From Polytrichum commune (Eukaryota > Streptophyta > Polytrichopsida > Polytrichales > Polytrichaceae), in NCBI GenBank assembly GCA_950295325.1, contig OX485804.1, forward strand, positions 50,828,429 through 50,892,428: a stretch of DNA of 64,000 nucleotides, read 5' to 3'. Positions 23,645-32,849 of this stretch are shown piece after piece; within the stretch, counting starts at the first letter, position 1, and every line of letters begins with the position of its first letter. The notes under the pieces are model-generated. The model had not been told where the DNA came from. It saw nothing but the letters and a program-made list of their open reading frames with translations, and searched no databases. A program made the translations under genes and the position numbers.

Positions 23645-26091
23645 TTTCTCGCAAGTTTGCGTGGCAAAAACCCACCTTGTTGTGATGTTCTGTTCGTAAG
23701 GTTGGGTAGTGGGTCTGCTTTACAGGTTTCTTCAATCGTTTCTAAAATTTTGTATACAATGTGGTCGAATGTTGTACAGGCTTCCGCCCATTGATCCGGG
23801 CTTAAGTGTTGGTGGTTTTTGAGTAGGGTGGTAAGGGCTTTTATTTGTGCAGAGTTTTTTTCGAAGAATGTTATGTTGAATTTTTTGATGTTTTCTGGTG
23901 GTATTGGATTTAGTATTCTAGTTGGTGACGTGTTTGTGGGGGGTGGGGATCTGGCTATAAGGGTGTTGTGGGGGATATGTAGTACAACTGGATAATGGTC
24001 TGAGTTTAGATTGATGTTTGTGATTGTGGTAGAAATGAATTTGTTGTTGTCTGGTGAGTGAATGTAGAATCCATCTATTAGACTTGTTGATGTGTAATTA
24101 TAGCCTCCTTGTCTGGAGATGCTAGTGTTAGTTGGGATATATTCTAGGTTGAGTGATGCGGTGAAAATTTTCCATTGGTAATCTTCTTCTTGTGGAGGGG
24201 TGTTAATGTTGTTATTTTGTCTGCCTCTAAGTGCGATATCTCGGTTAAAGTCCCCACATAATGAATACATGTGATTGGGGTGTATAGTGATTTCGTTAGT
24301 GATTTCGTTCTTAAGTTGTGGAATGAGGCATGTGTCTTCTAAGTGTGTAGGCATGTACATGTGTATGATTAGCCAAGGTATTAGTGGATGGTTGTTTATT
24401 TTAATTATTTGTAGGTATGGAGATATATTTACTGGCGTGGGAATTTTGGTGATATTCCCAGGGAATGCATATTTCTTGTGGATAAGTGTGAGTAAGCCTC
24501 CTTTTCCAGGGGTATAGGGCATTCTTTGTTGTATGCATCTTGTGAGTGCATGTGTGTTGTTGAAAATGAGTTTAAATTCCGGAAATAGGTTTTGTATGTA
24601 TTTTGTAGATTTATTTGCGGTTAGTTTGGTTTCTTGGATATGTATGATTGCTGTGTTGTTTAGCGAGTTGTTTATTAGGCTTTGTAGGTTTGGTAATGAT
24701 TTGTTGAATGATGACGCATTCCATGTTATTATGTTTGTTTCGTGCTCGGTGTCGGTGTTAATTCTTGGGGTTGGTGTGGGAGTAGCTGGGGGTGGGGGTG
24801 GGTGTGAATATTCGTTGATGCTTTCTAGGCATCGGAGTGCTTCGGTGATCAATTGATTTGGGAGGAAGGGAAATTTATTTTGAAGGGTGATTGGTGTTGG
24901 TGTAGTATCTTGGTTGTGGATAAATTCATATATCTCTGTGTGTATTGAATTTTTTGGGTATATTATATCTTGATTGTTTTCTACAAAAGTTGTGTAGGGG
25001 TGAGGTGTTGATATATGCCTTTCGGGGGGGTTGGTGAGGTTGGCCAGTCTGATAATCAGTGTGTTCGTCCATATGTTATTAAAGTGGTAGTTTTGGGGTT
25101 GGGCTAGTATGTTATTGCATGTGTCTATTGAGGGGTGGATGGTGATGATTAGAGCGTATAGCATATGGGTTAGTGGTGATTGCCTTTGTGTTTGGATATA
25201 TTGATGTAGATGCGGGTAGGTGGTTATTGCTTGAGGGTGTAGTGGGTGTGTGTTTTTTAGTATGGGGGTAAATGTGTTTGCTATGTGTTGGTATTCAGGT
25301 TGTAGTTTTATAGTGTTTGGAATGAAGTAGATGTTGGCTCTTTTTTTGTGTGTAGCAGGGTGTGTATGTAGGATGTTAGGTATTGGTCCGGGGTTGGGTT
25401 CTATGTCCCCGCATTTTAGCAATTCTAGTTTGTTAATAAAGTAGTATCCGTGGGAATGGAGTGTTTTTGGATTTTTCATGTGTGTTTTTAGATATATTAT
25501 GATTGTGAACTTGGTTGTAGTAAAGAGGTTAGGTATAGCGTGTATGATGTTTTCTATTTGTTTGGGTGAGAAGTGTGAGTTTATATTTTTTATAGATTTT
25601 TGGCTTGTTATTGAGTTAGGTCTCCAGTTATTTATGAAGTGGTATATGTTATTATTTGTGTGGCGAGGCCGGTAGGCCGAGGCCATTGTATCTTTTGGGT
25701 GAGGTTGGTATTTTGAATGAGGGTTTAATAGGTGTTTGAAATAGGGTTTGTGATGGTGTTTGATGTTGAGGTGAGGTTTATTTAGGGCGAGTAGTTTATA
25801 TTTACTTCTTGTAAATAGATTAGGTAAGGCAATTATTGTTTTTTGTGTAGTTTTTGGGAGGTAGTGTATAGGTTTAGTATGTTGGTGGGTAGGCTTTGTG
25901 ATTGTGTTAATGATGGGGTTGAGGGAGTTGTAATGTATATATCTTGTTAGTTTTATTTTGTGGTGAGGCCGGTAGGCCGATGCCGTATTGTGTACTTTGT
26001 TGTATTGGTTAGGATATTGTTGTATTGTGAGTAAATAGATTTGTTTTTGTGAGGTGTTGGGGGGGTTTTCTTTGTGAATTTTAGTATTCAT
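23554..26091 (-). CDS. LINE second ORF, N-terminal module, 2A-like site and APE endonuclease
   Basis: 845 residues from the ATG at 26,091. Residues 37-236 are two diverged ~100-residue units, each opening ASAYRP and containing ALPNLFT/AIPNLFT. The second ends in CGDIEPNPGP (227-236). Residues 430-445 are proline-rich. The APE/exonuclease III-type nuclease spans about 452-707: ITWNAS (N458), HIQETK (E487), LCGDFNRD (613-616), LIDGFYI (D673) and SDHYPV (697-702); all key residues are present. This enzyme nicks target DNA. Beyond HLIRK (about 827) the frame leaves the homologous sequence, which continues as TIYIAQHDPLW in the RT frame, so the last ~18 residues are frameshift product. The protein is rich in N, H, T, I and P, reflecting an A/C-rich coding strand. 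Confidence 0.88.
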   Translation of the reverse strand: MNTKIHKENPPNTSQKQIYLLTIQQYPNQYNKVHNTASAYRPHHKIKLTRYIHYNSLNPIINTITKPTHQHTKPIHYLPKTTQKTIIALPNLFTRSKYKLLALNKPHLNIKHHHKPYFKHLLNPHSKYQPHPKDTMASAYRPRHTNNNIYHFINNWRPNSITSQKSIKNINSHFSPKQIENIIHAIPNLFTTTKFTIIIYLKTHMKNPKTLHSHGYYFINKLELLKCGDIEPNPGPIPNILHTHPATHKKRANIYFIPNTIKLQPEYQHIANTFTPILKNTHPLHPQAITTYPHLHQYIQTQRQSPLTHMLYALIITIHPSIDTCNNILAQPQNYHFNNIWTNTLIIRLANLTNPPERHISTPHPYTTFVENNQDIIYPKNSIHTEIYEFIHNQDTTPTPITLQNKFPFLPNQLITEALRCLESINEYSHPPPPPATPTPTPRINTDTEHETNIITWNASSFNKSLPNLQSLINNSLNNTAIIHIQETKLTANKSTKYIQNLFPEFKLIFNNTHALTRCIQQRMPYTPGKGGLLTLIHKKYAFPGNITKIPTPVNISPYLQIIKINNHPLIPWLIIHMYMPTHLEDTCLIPQLKNEITNEITIHPNHMYSLCGDFNRDIALRGRQNNNINTPPQEEDYQWKIFTASLNLEYIPTNTSISRQGGYNYTSTSLIDGFYIHSPDNNKFISTTITNINLNSDHYPVVLHIPHNTLIARSPPPTNTSPTRILNPIPPENIKKFNITFFEKNSAQIKALTTLLKNHQHLSPDQWAEACTTFDHIVYKILETIEETCKADPLPNLTNRTSQQGGFLPRKLARKWKRHLNTYHLIRKPYTLHNTIHSGKHIPS
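25384..25425 (-). other. 2A-like (ribosome-skipping) motif
   Basis: Residues 223-236 of the second ORF read ELLKCGDIEPNPGP. This fits the 2A signature D-(V/I)-E-x-N-P-G-P with the usual upstream leucine-rich stretch (LELLK). In such motifs the ribosome fails to form the Gly-Pro bond, here G235/P236, releasing the upstream ~235 residues as a separate protein. 2A-like motifs near the N-terminus are known in several non-LTR elements. Activity here is inferred. Confidence 0.8.
25384..25983 (-). repeat. Two tandem 300-bp coding units before the endonuclease
   Basis: Unit 1 encodes residues 37-136 and unit 2 residues 137-236. Both start at a shared GC-rich block, GAGGCCGGTAGGCCGA on the + strand (about 25,665 and 25,965), exactly 300 bp apart in otherwise AT-rich DNA. 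The products share ASAYRP and an IPNLFT/LPNLFT motif with similar spacing. Divergence elsewhere is large, so the duplication is old or under selection at these motifs only. Confidence 0.65.
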
Positions 26092-26213
26092 GAATACTAT
26101 AGGTAGGGTTTTATTTTTAGTATATATTACTAATTTAATTATGTTTTTGTTTTTAGTATATAAATATACTATAAGTAATTTATAATTGTACGCCGCCGGG
26201 ATGTTTGTCGAAA

Positions 26214-27107
26214 TTAGTTTGTCAAGTCCATATTGTTTTCAATTTCCGATATGTCCGGATGAGCCGCTTCTATAGCATCCAAGGTAATCTTCATTTGCCT
26301 TTGAAGGAGTTGTATTTGGAGCTTGGAATTCTTGTTTGACTCCGCTTGCACATGGTCGGCATAAACCTTAGCCTCTTGCACAATCTCATCTTTAAGGTTC
26401 ACCATTTCCTTTCGTATTTCATCCGTCCCCTTTTTTACCGTTGCTTCTACCATTTTGTTGAGATCTTTGTTGGTGATGTTTTGGTGCGGTCCATTCTCCA
26501 GAGCTTGGATGGTGTTTGCAAGTGCGGTGTTCACGTCTGAAAATCCAAGTCTAACTAGCTCTTCTTTACTAGGTGCATTTATCCCGTCTAGACTTTTTGG
26601 ATGGGGGGTAAATTCAACATATTTACCAAATATTTTTTCATTTTTCTTAACAAATTTCTTGTAGACAAACGAGTTGAGGCATTGGACATTGCATGAGCCC
26701 TTATGCTTCCCGTTCTCAAGTCTAAAGTAAAAACCGGGAACATTTAGTTCTCCCATGCATTTTCGGATTCCTTCTTCGATTTGCATGGTTGTTTTTACCT
26801 TATTGAGGTTACGGGCGATTAGAATGAGTGCATTCTTTCGGGCTTTATCATCTTCTGAGAGTTTTTCATTACTTGCAAAGTTTACATCTACTATTTCATT
26901 AAAAAATGAAAGTTTGAGTGCTTTAATTCTTTTGGCTTCCTCTGGAGAGGGTGCTTTAATCCAAGCAAACTCTGCATCCACCGATTTTTGCACATTCGTT
27001 ATTTCAAAGTCAAGGCCCCGTCGAAATCCATCCCCAACTATTTCTACAAACAAATCATACCATTCTTTACCCTTGATTGACGGGGTTGTGATTTTGACGG
27101 AGAGCAT
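26214..27107 (-). CDS. LINE ORF1: RRM-like and coiled-coil RNA-binding protein
   Basis: 297 residues from the ATG at 27,107, the first ATG inside the element. An open frame reaches 27,290, but the target duplication shows everything above 27,151 is host sequence, so the longer start is rejected. About residues 95-175 have an RRM-like alternation: NALILIARNL (strand 1), helix IEEGIRKCMGEL, GSCNVQCLNSFVYKKF and KYVEFTPHP. After a linker (SLDGINAPSKEELVRLGF), about 215-280 form a charged coiled coil (VKKGTDEIRKEMVNLKDEIV onward). ORF1 proteins of this type bind element RNA and form the RNP with the RT. It is intact, and its K/E/V-rich composition contrasts with the second ORF. The ~120-nt spacer to the next ORF has stops in frame. 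Confidence 0.75.
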   Translation of the reverse strand: MLSVKITTPSIKGKEWYDLFVEIVGDGFRRGLDFEITNVQKSVDAEFAWIKAPSPEEAKRIKALKLSFFNEIVDVNFASNEKLSEDDKARKNALILIARNLNKVKTTMQIEEGIRKCMGELNVPGFYFRLENGKHKGSCNVQCLNSFVYKKFVKKNEKIFGKYVEFTPHPKSLDGINAPSKEELVRLGFSDVNTALANTIQALENGPHQNITNKDLNKMVEATVKKGTDEIRKEMVNLKDEIVQEAKVYADHVQAESNKNSKLQIQLLQRQMKITLDAIEAAHPDISEIENNMDLTN

Positions 27108-27151
27108 GGATGCAATTGCAATGGTATCAAAGGATTTACACACTTTGCCTA

Positions 27152-27163
27152 CATAGATTTCCA
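27152..27163. repeat. Target-site duplication, right copy
   Basis: CATAGATTTCCA, identical to 17,855-17,866. It joins the 5' end of the young LINE to the resumed old copy 1. Confidence 0.85.
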
Positions 27164-28234
27164 CGTTCAAAACAACACATAGAAAAGACACATGGAGCTC
27201 CAAAACACATACAAATACCTTCCATTGCCATTGGAACCATCCACTCCGTAACTTCGCAACATGGGTCACACATAATACTCCTAATCCCAAATAACATCCT
27301 TTATGAACACAATCTCTTACTAATCATGCAACCACCACAAAACATCAAATAAGAAGCCATAAAACAAAAACGACTTCTCAAACAAACCATACAAACCCGG
27401 GATAAACAATCCAAGCCTTTTCCATCCCGCACCTCACACTACAAATTCAAGAATGCAACTTGGACAAAGACATAGTAGCCACAAAACCCACCATACAAAT
27501 CTACCCGCTCGAGCCACAAATACATGATAACAAATACAACTAACAAGTCATCATCCCACTTGAAAGACTAACTTGTCTATGGCAAAGATTTTCAACCCAT
27601 GCACCCACATATATTGCCAACCCCCCCCCCCCACACAACAAAGACTAATTCTTTGGCTCTCTAGCCCCACTTTCTCCACTCAATGGAAGGGAGAAAGATT
27701 CTCCCACGTACATAGACCTCCTACCAAAAGACATAAAATGGGCTCAACTAGAGGCACAAACAAACCCATTCTCCATCACAATTGTCCGTTAATTTTGATG
27801 ATTGGTCCACCAACATGCTTAACCTACTACAACTAAATAATGTCACTGCCAATCCATCCCACCGCTCACTATCCAATATACACCACCCCTAAACCTCCTT
27901 ACTATAGCCGCAAAGAACCACCACTTACTTCAATCATGATCACCTCTCATACAACCCACTACACAAATATACCACTATTTCTACACAACCTCCCCGGCAC
28001 ACTCCTCCCATTATGTACCATATTCCCGTATAAACCTCGCCCACAAATGTACACACTACCTCTCAAAATTCCTAAGGCCTTGCACATAGCCCAACCACCG
28101 CCATACACAAATACATTTACACCCTATTCCTACCACCATCCGCCACAAACATCCTCCCCCTACGCTTCCCACCAACTTACGCAAATTGCACATACGGCTC
28201 CGTTAAACCCCCCCCCCCCCTCCCCCGCGGGCCT

Positions 28235-28832
28235 GATGGAGAAGGCAGAGGGAAACATTGCAGGCCTAGTGTATTCAATGGGCCATTGAATATCAACATT
28301 GTAGCTAAACTACTATGTTATCCAAACATCTTTATTGTTGAATTATATCATTTATTACTAGCAGTAGAACACACCAAAGCACTCACCACTAGCACATATA
28401 TATTTTTACAAATACTTTGAACATTATATACCTATTATTAAACCTTACCAAAGACCATTCTTCCCAATTTGACCACCTAGACAACTCCCCGTAACTCCCA
28501 TTATTATTGCCACAAGGAACTCCCCCCACCCCCGCCCCGATGGAGAAGGCGAAGGAAACATTGCAGGCCCAATGTATTCAACGGGCCACTAAATATCAAC
28601 ATTGTAGCTAAACTACTATGTTATCCAAACATTTTCATTGTTGAATTATATCATTTATTACTGGCAGTAAAACACACCAAAACACTCACCACAAGCACAT
28701 TCATATTTACATATACTTTGAACATTGTATACCTATTATTACACCTTATCAAAGACCCTTCTTCCCAATTTGACCACCTAGACAACTCCCCATAACTCAC
28801 ATTATTATTGCCATAAGGAACTCGTCCCCCCA
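28235..28832 (+). repeat. Tandem duplication (about 2 x 300 bp) of an RNase H segment
   Basis: 28,235-28,538 and 28,539 to about 28,832 are direct copies, both opening GATGGAGAAGGC and sharing AACATTGCAGGCC, CATTGTAGCTAAACTACTAT and CCACCTAGACAACTCCCC. They differ by scattered substitutions and small indels. C-rich runs occur at the junctions (28,208-28,225; 28,521-28,538). It arose after the old LINE copy landed. Confidence 0.8.
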
Positions 28833-29690
28833 ACATAACTATACTTAAAAATAGAGCTCACACAAATGATTATTGCCAACGACAAAGTAGACAAATTGGC
28901 CAAATGAGGTGTTGAGGAACCACAAATCATGCACACATCCTTCCACAATATCGGCCACCCACCCCCTATTCGCCCTCAATTCCCCCAACGTCTACCCAAC
29001 ATGGCAGGTGGGTCCGTAACACCTCCAAATATATATTGAGAAAGAATACAAAAGTGCACTCATAGCACATGCCACAAATAAAATACCAAATGTAAATAAA
29101 TATCTCACCAAACAATCATCTACACCTAAAATGATCAAACTTTGTTTTGGATCCCCCTGTGGATCACAATTGCCCAAATCACACAAGACCTCAAATTCCA
29201 CTATGGGAGATATCTTGGTAGCTACTGGAAAAAACACATTCTCAAACAAGACATTTCCCTCCTTTGCAACCTCTGCACAACACAACAAAATGATAATTGG
29301 CTCCACCTACTATCATGCTGCAAAATCAAACACATTGACAAACCTTTGTACCAACCGCCACAACAAAGCGGTTCAAGCAATAGCCAACACACTCTTAGCC
29401 CATCCCACGACATGTTGCTTCACAATATGCTTTGTTGCAACTACTCCTAACCCAACCGGGGTGGAAAGAGCTATTGGCAATCATCATCACTACTTGCATT
29501 AGAGGAATTATCTACACCAACACCATGCAATGCCTCGAGGACCTTCACATAACCCCCCATAATACTCATAAATTAAAGGAGACCATCTCCCAAATAGCTA
29601 ACATATATCTAAAACATATCATTCTCAATGAACGAAACTATAAAAGAAACGAGCACAAGTCCCTCATGTAATCTTTACTAACCTACACCT

Positions 29691-30123
29691 TCTATAATTA
29701 AGAATTAAAACTTTGAAATTTATTACTTACTAATGGTCCACCTATCAATTATAGGTACTAGGCCACTCTTGCACCCATGCGGACAAGGATTGAGATTGGT
29801 GCACAAACATTGCACGTCAGAGGCACTCAAACACTAATATATACCTTTATTCATTTCTTTATTTATTTTCAAGCACAACGTTTGTCAATTATGACTTTTG
29901 TATTGTTTGAAGAGAGCATTGAATTTATTTTAACAAGCAATGCCAACCCTTGCAAAACACATGAAATTTAGCTACCATTCGTGCATGTACACAAACTGAA
30001 GTATCAAATCATGGATGAAAACAATCACAAAATGATCTCCATCCCTAATTGGGAGGAGGGGGGGGAGCATGAGCTAATTTCAAAGTCCCTAATCAACCCT
30101 AATATGAATATATAGAATTCACC

Positions 30124-30162
<39 letters not shown>

Positions 30163-30974
30163 CCCTTTGTTCTTCCCTTTTTTGACAAACTCTACTTCCA
30201 TCTCCCCACAAAGAGCAATCAAGGCCTCCCCATCACATTCTTGCCAATGCATTTTACTAATGTCATCTCCATCTCCACTTGTTGCAAACCTTGAGCCTTA
30301 ATTTGATTCGTTGCCTTTCATGTTTACTTCTTTTAAACATTTGTTGTTCTTGAGAGTTGTTGCTCCTTGCATCTTGGGGCTAGTTGATAGGTAGTACACC
30401 TTCTTCCTATTCTCACATTGAAGTGATTGGATTGCCAATGGTTGTTTCAACATTCGAATTACTACAACCTTCATTTCAATCAAACAAGTGTAAGTGGAAC
30501 CCTTCATTACTTGGAGCGAAAAATATCCGGAGTAACCAACTCTTCCCCATTACGCGCAAGAAGGGATTTAAATAAATAAAATCTTGCTTCTTCAAGAAAA
30601 AAACACACAATGTTCAATAGCGAGCATAAAACCGAAACACCATAGGGGAAAAGAAGTGGCAAGTTTTGCTCTTCTCCGAACCAATATTGGCTCTTTTAGT
30701 CCAACAAACCAATGTTTTGTTAGATCTTGCATAATTTCTAATGAAAAAACATTGTTAGGGTTTACCCTTGGTGTGGGGCAGAACCAATAGATAACTCCCC
30801 ACAATTTGGCGCTATAGAGGACGATGGAATGTAGGATTTGGGACCTATCATTAACCCATGAAGACTTTGCTCTTCACCGATCACATGACTCAAACAAAAT
30901 GGGCATTAGGAATTGAGATGTAGTGCAAAGTGGCTCTTAAACTCCATGTTTGGGTATGAGAACGGGAAGCCTTA
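29691..30974. other. Intergenic with (AT)n run and a weak LTR/PBS-like end
   Basis: (AT)n at about 30,128-30,161. At about 30,797-30,830, CCCCACAATTTGGCGCTATA resembles the 3' end of a Ty3-type LTR (CA) followed by a TGGCG-type primer-binding site, but no protein remnants or matching LTR are seen. A 30,592-30,804 open frame looks accidental. Confidence 0.3.
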
Positions 30975-31473
30975 GGGCCACTTCACACACGAGACCGAGT
31001 GCCCGTGCCATTACACTTCAAGCACTCTCATTCGTGGAAAAGGTGGCGCCGGTCAAAGTTCACTTCACACTACGCTCGAGGGACCTATGGAGTAAGTGAA
31101 TGCAAGAGGGATGTAAAGTCTACATGGATTCCTACATGCCATCGAATGGATCATGTTTCATGGTGACTTGAATTATTTTCAAAAACCACCTCTTGGACGT
31201 AGGCCTAACACAAAACACGGAGACCATGGCACTCTGAACACTCACAACTATTGGTTTATTCTATTTTATCATGTGTGAAGACCTGCATGAATAGAAATTC
31301 ATTTAAATAGCATTTGGTTGAGGGTCTGGTCACATATGACTTGACATCACACTTGAGGGTTTGTGACCACACCACATGATTTTGGAGGTGGTCTTGAGAT
31401 GGCGTTTGGACACTTTCTTTTGGGCTCTCACAATTACATGGTCACGGCTCTTGGCTTGTGCGTGAAGTGGCCC
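30975..31473. repeat. MITE family A, copy 1 (499 bp, TTA-flanked)
   Basis: Ends GGGCCACTTCACACAC and GTGCGTGAAGTGGCCC form an inverted repeat; TTA lies at 30,972-30,974 and 31,474-31,476. The interior has no coding potential and includes the marker phrases GTAGGCCTAACACAAAAC and TAAATAGCATTTGGTTGAGG. A TTA duplication with GGGCC ends fits PIF/Harbinger (Tourist-like). Confidence 0.8.
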
Positions 31474-31476
31474 TTA

Positions 31477-32082
31477 AACTCTACCAAAACTTAATTGTTG
31501 GATTTTGTACATGTCTTCATTGGCTTGCCTTGGACCTATGCCAAATCTCCACAAACACCTTGAACCCTAGCGCTTAGTTCCAAGTCACTTTCGGTAAGTC
31601 GGCAACGATCTCTCCATGCAACTTTTGATACGATAAATCATTGGACCATTGTGTACCGTCACAAACACATTCCAAGGAGGAGTGTATTTTCTCAAGTCCA
31701 ATCATGACCAATAGTTGCAAAAATAACACCAACAAACTACAACTAGTCTAGTGTACGATTCCATTTTAACAACACCTTCACTTCAAAACCTAAGCTTTTA
31801 TATCTATACAAAACAGGTTCGTGCTCCATCTTTCCGGCAGGCTCCCAATCCTTTATACTTGTAATGTCTCTCCAAAAGAAAGAGGAAACAAAATTAACTG
31901 GCATGATTCACCCAACCTCGAGCGTTATATATTTGTAGGAACTAAGAGTTAAAGTGTCCCTCAGCTAGTCCTCAGGCACATAGTTAATTGGCTTTGCTTC
32001 CATGTCTTTTTGGGTGAGTTCAGTGCTCTTAATTAACGGTTGTTACATACAAGACGAGAACGTAGTGTAACATAGTCCCAAC
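31477..32082. other. Intergenic, nothing recognised
   Basis: No supportable gene or repeat. Confidence 0.35.
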
Positions 32083-32562
32083 AACATCATTTATGGTATT
32101 AAATGTCACGTGCACTATTTGTGAAGGGCCTAAGTTAGATGCCTAGAGGTCTCAAAGTGTCACGCCCGCTATCTGCCGACATGGTTTCATTTGTCAACAT
32201 GAGTAACTTCTTTAAGTGAAAAAACATCTACACCATGGCATTCAAAGTAGCACGTTGGGATACTTTAGATGACGGTCTTGTGGTTTAGCATGCAAAGAAA
32301 AGATATTTTAGAGCATACTAATGGCATGTGCTATTTGTGTGCACTTTAGTCAATTGATAGACCATTGTGTAACATAGGCATGCACCTCATACCACTATTG
32401 AACATGCTCATGCCAATATTTTGGTAAGCGCACTTGAATGCCAAGTGTCATAGGGTGAAATTTATAATGAAGTTGTTAGTCATCAGTGTAGCCTAGCATA
32501 CGCCTCAAAATAGTGTAAGTGACATTTTTACGCATGTGGCACTAAATACCATAAATAGTGTA
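32083..32562. repeat. MITE family B, copy 2
   Basis: The left end CATTTATGGTATTAAATGTC and right end GGCACTAAATACCATAAATA are inverted repeats. Internal blocks (GATGCCTAGAGGTCTCAAAG, GTGTAACATAGGCATGCACC, GCCAAGTGTCAT) match copies at 8.6 and 35.7 kb. Non-coding. Confidence 0.7.
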
Positions 32563-32655
32563 TTGTCTAACTCCCTTTTACCTTTTGAAACTAGAGGTAG
32601 CTCGTGTGTGATAATTCCCTCTTTCTCTCTCAAAGCATAACATTGTTTAAGCAAT

Positions 32656-32746
32656 GTGTGCCCTAAGAATATAATCATGGGATGCCCCAATATGAGTCTT
32701 CATGCACTAGGTTGGGACATCCCATGCTTATATTCTCAGGGCCCAC
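32656..32746. repeat. Small perfect-type foldback (~35-bp arms)
   Basis: GTGTGCCCTAAGAATATAAT plus CATGGGATGCCCCAA is matched inverted by TTGGGACATCCCATG plus CTTATATTCTCAGGGCCCAC, across a ~16-bp loop. About five mismatches in 35. Possibly a tiny MITE or a foldback RNA source. Confidence 0.65.
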
Positions 32747-32849
32747 ATCAACTAACGCGTATTGTTTAATAGTGTTATGATGAGACACGAGGAGACTTGT
32801 AAGTGAGTTATTAGGAGCCAAATAATAATAATAATTCAAAACAATTCAG

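Larger units (their letters stand above)
17867..27151 (-). mobile_element. Young ~9.3-kb non-LTR retrotransposon with two endonuclease types (Dualen/RandI-like)
   Basis: The element is read on the - strand. Its 5' end is 27,151 and its 3' end the (TATC)7 tail at 17,867. Identical 12-bp copies of CATAGATTTCCA flank it. Order: a 44-nt leader, a 297-residue first ORF, a ~120-nt spacer, then a long second ORF with a 2A-like motif, APE endonuclease, RT, RNase H, CCHC knuckle and restriction-like endonuclease, and a ~490-nt 3' UTR with hairpins and an apparent SINE. APE plus R2-type nuclease is the plan of the Dualen/RandI elements known from green algae. The second ORF has one frameshift and three TAA codons, so this copy is probably not autonomous. 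It inserted into an older relative in reverse orientation. Confidence 0.88.
27152..29690 (+). pseudogene. Old LINE copy 1, 3' part: linker, RNase H, CCHC knuckle, nuclease remnants
   Basis: Continues the fragment ending at 17,866; the codons ATC ATA GAT across the junction match the IID of the young copy. After a decayed linker (27,160-28,200) comes an RNase H region in which a 304-bp piece is tandemly duplicated. Near 28,880 a NDKVDKLAK equivalent of the RNase H end is seen. At 29,180-29,330 LKFHYGRYLGSYWKK, then CNLCTTQQNDNWLHLLSCC match the knuckle; NRHNKAVQAI follows in another frame (about 29,350). WKELLAIIITTCIRGIIYT at about 29,463-29,520 matches the nuclease C-terminus. Many stops and shifts: a dead, older subfamily member. 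Confidence 0.8.

Noticed and set aside
19000..25700. Numerous + strand open frames of 60-110 codons across the young LINE
   Set aside because: They are antisense shadows of the LINE coding sequence, favoured by its A/C-rich coding strand.
27108..27290. N-terminal extension of ORF1 to 27,290
   Set aside because: The target duplication at 27,152-27,163 puts codons above 27,151 outside the element, in the old + strand LINE.
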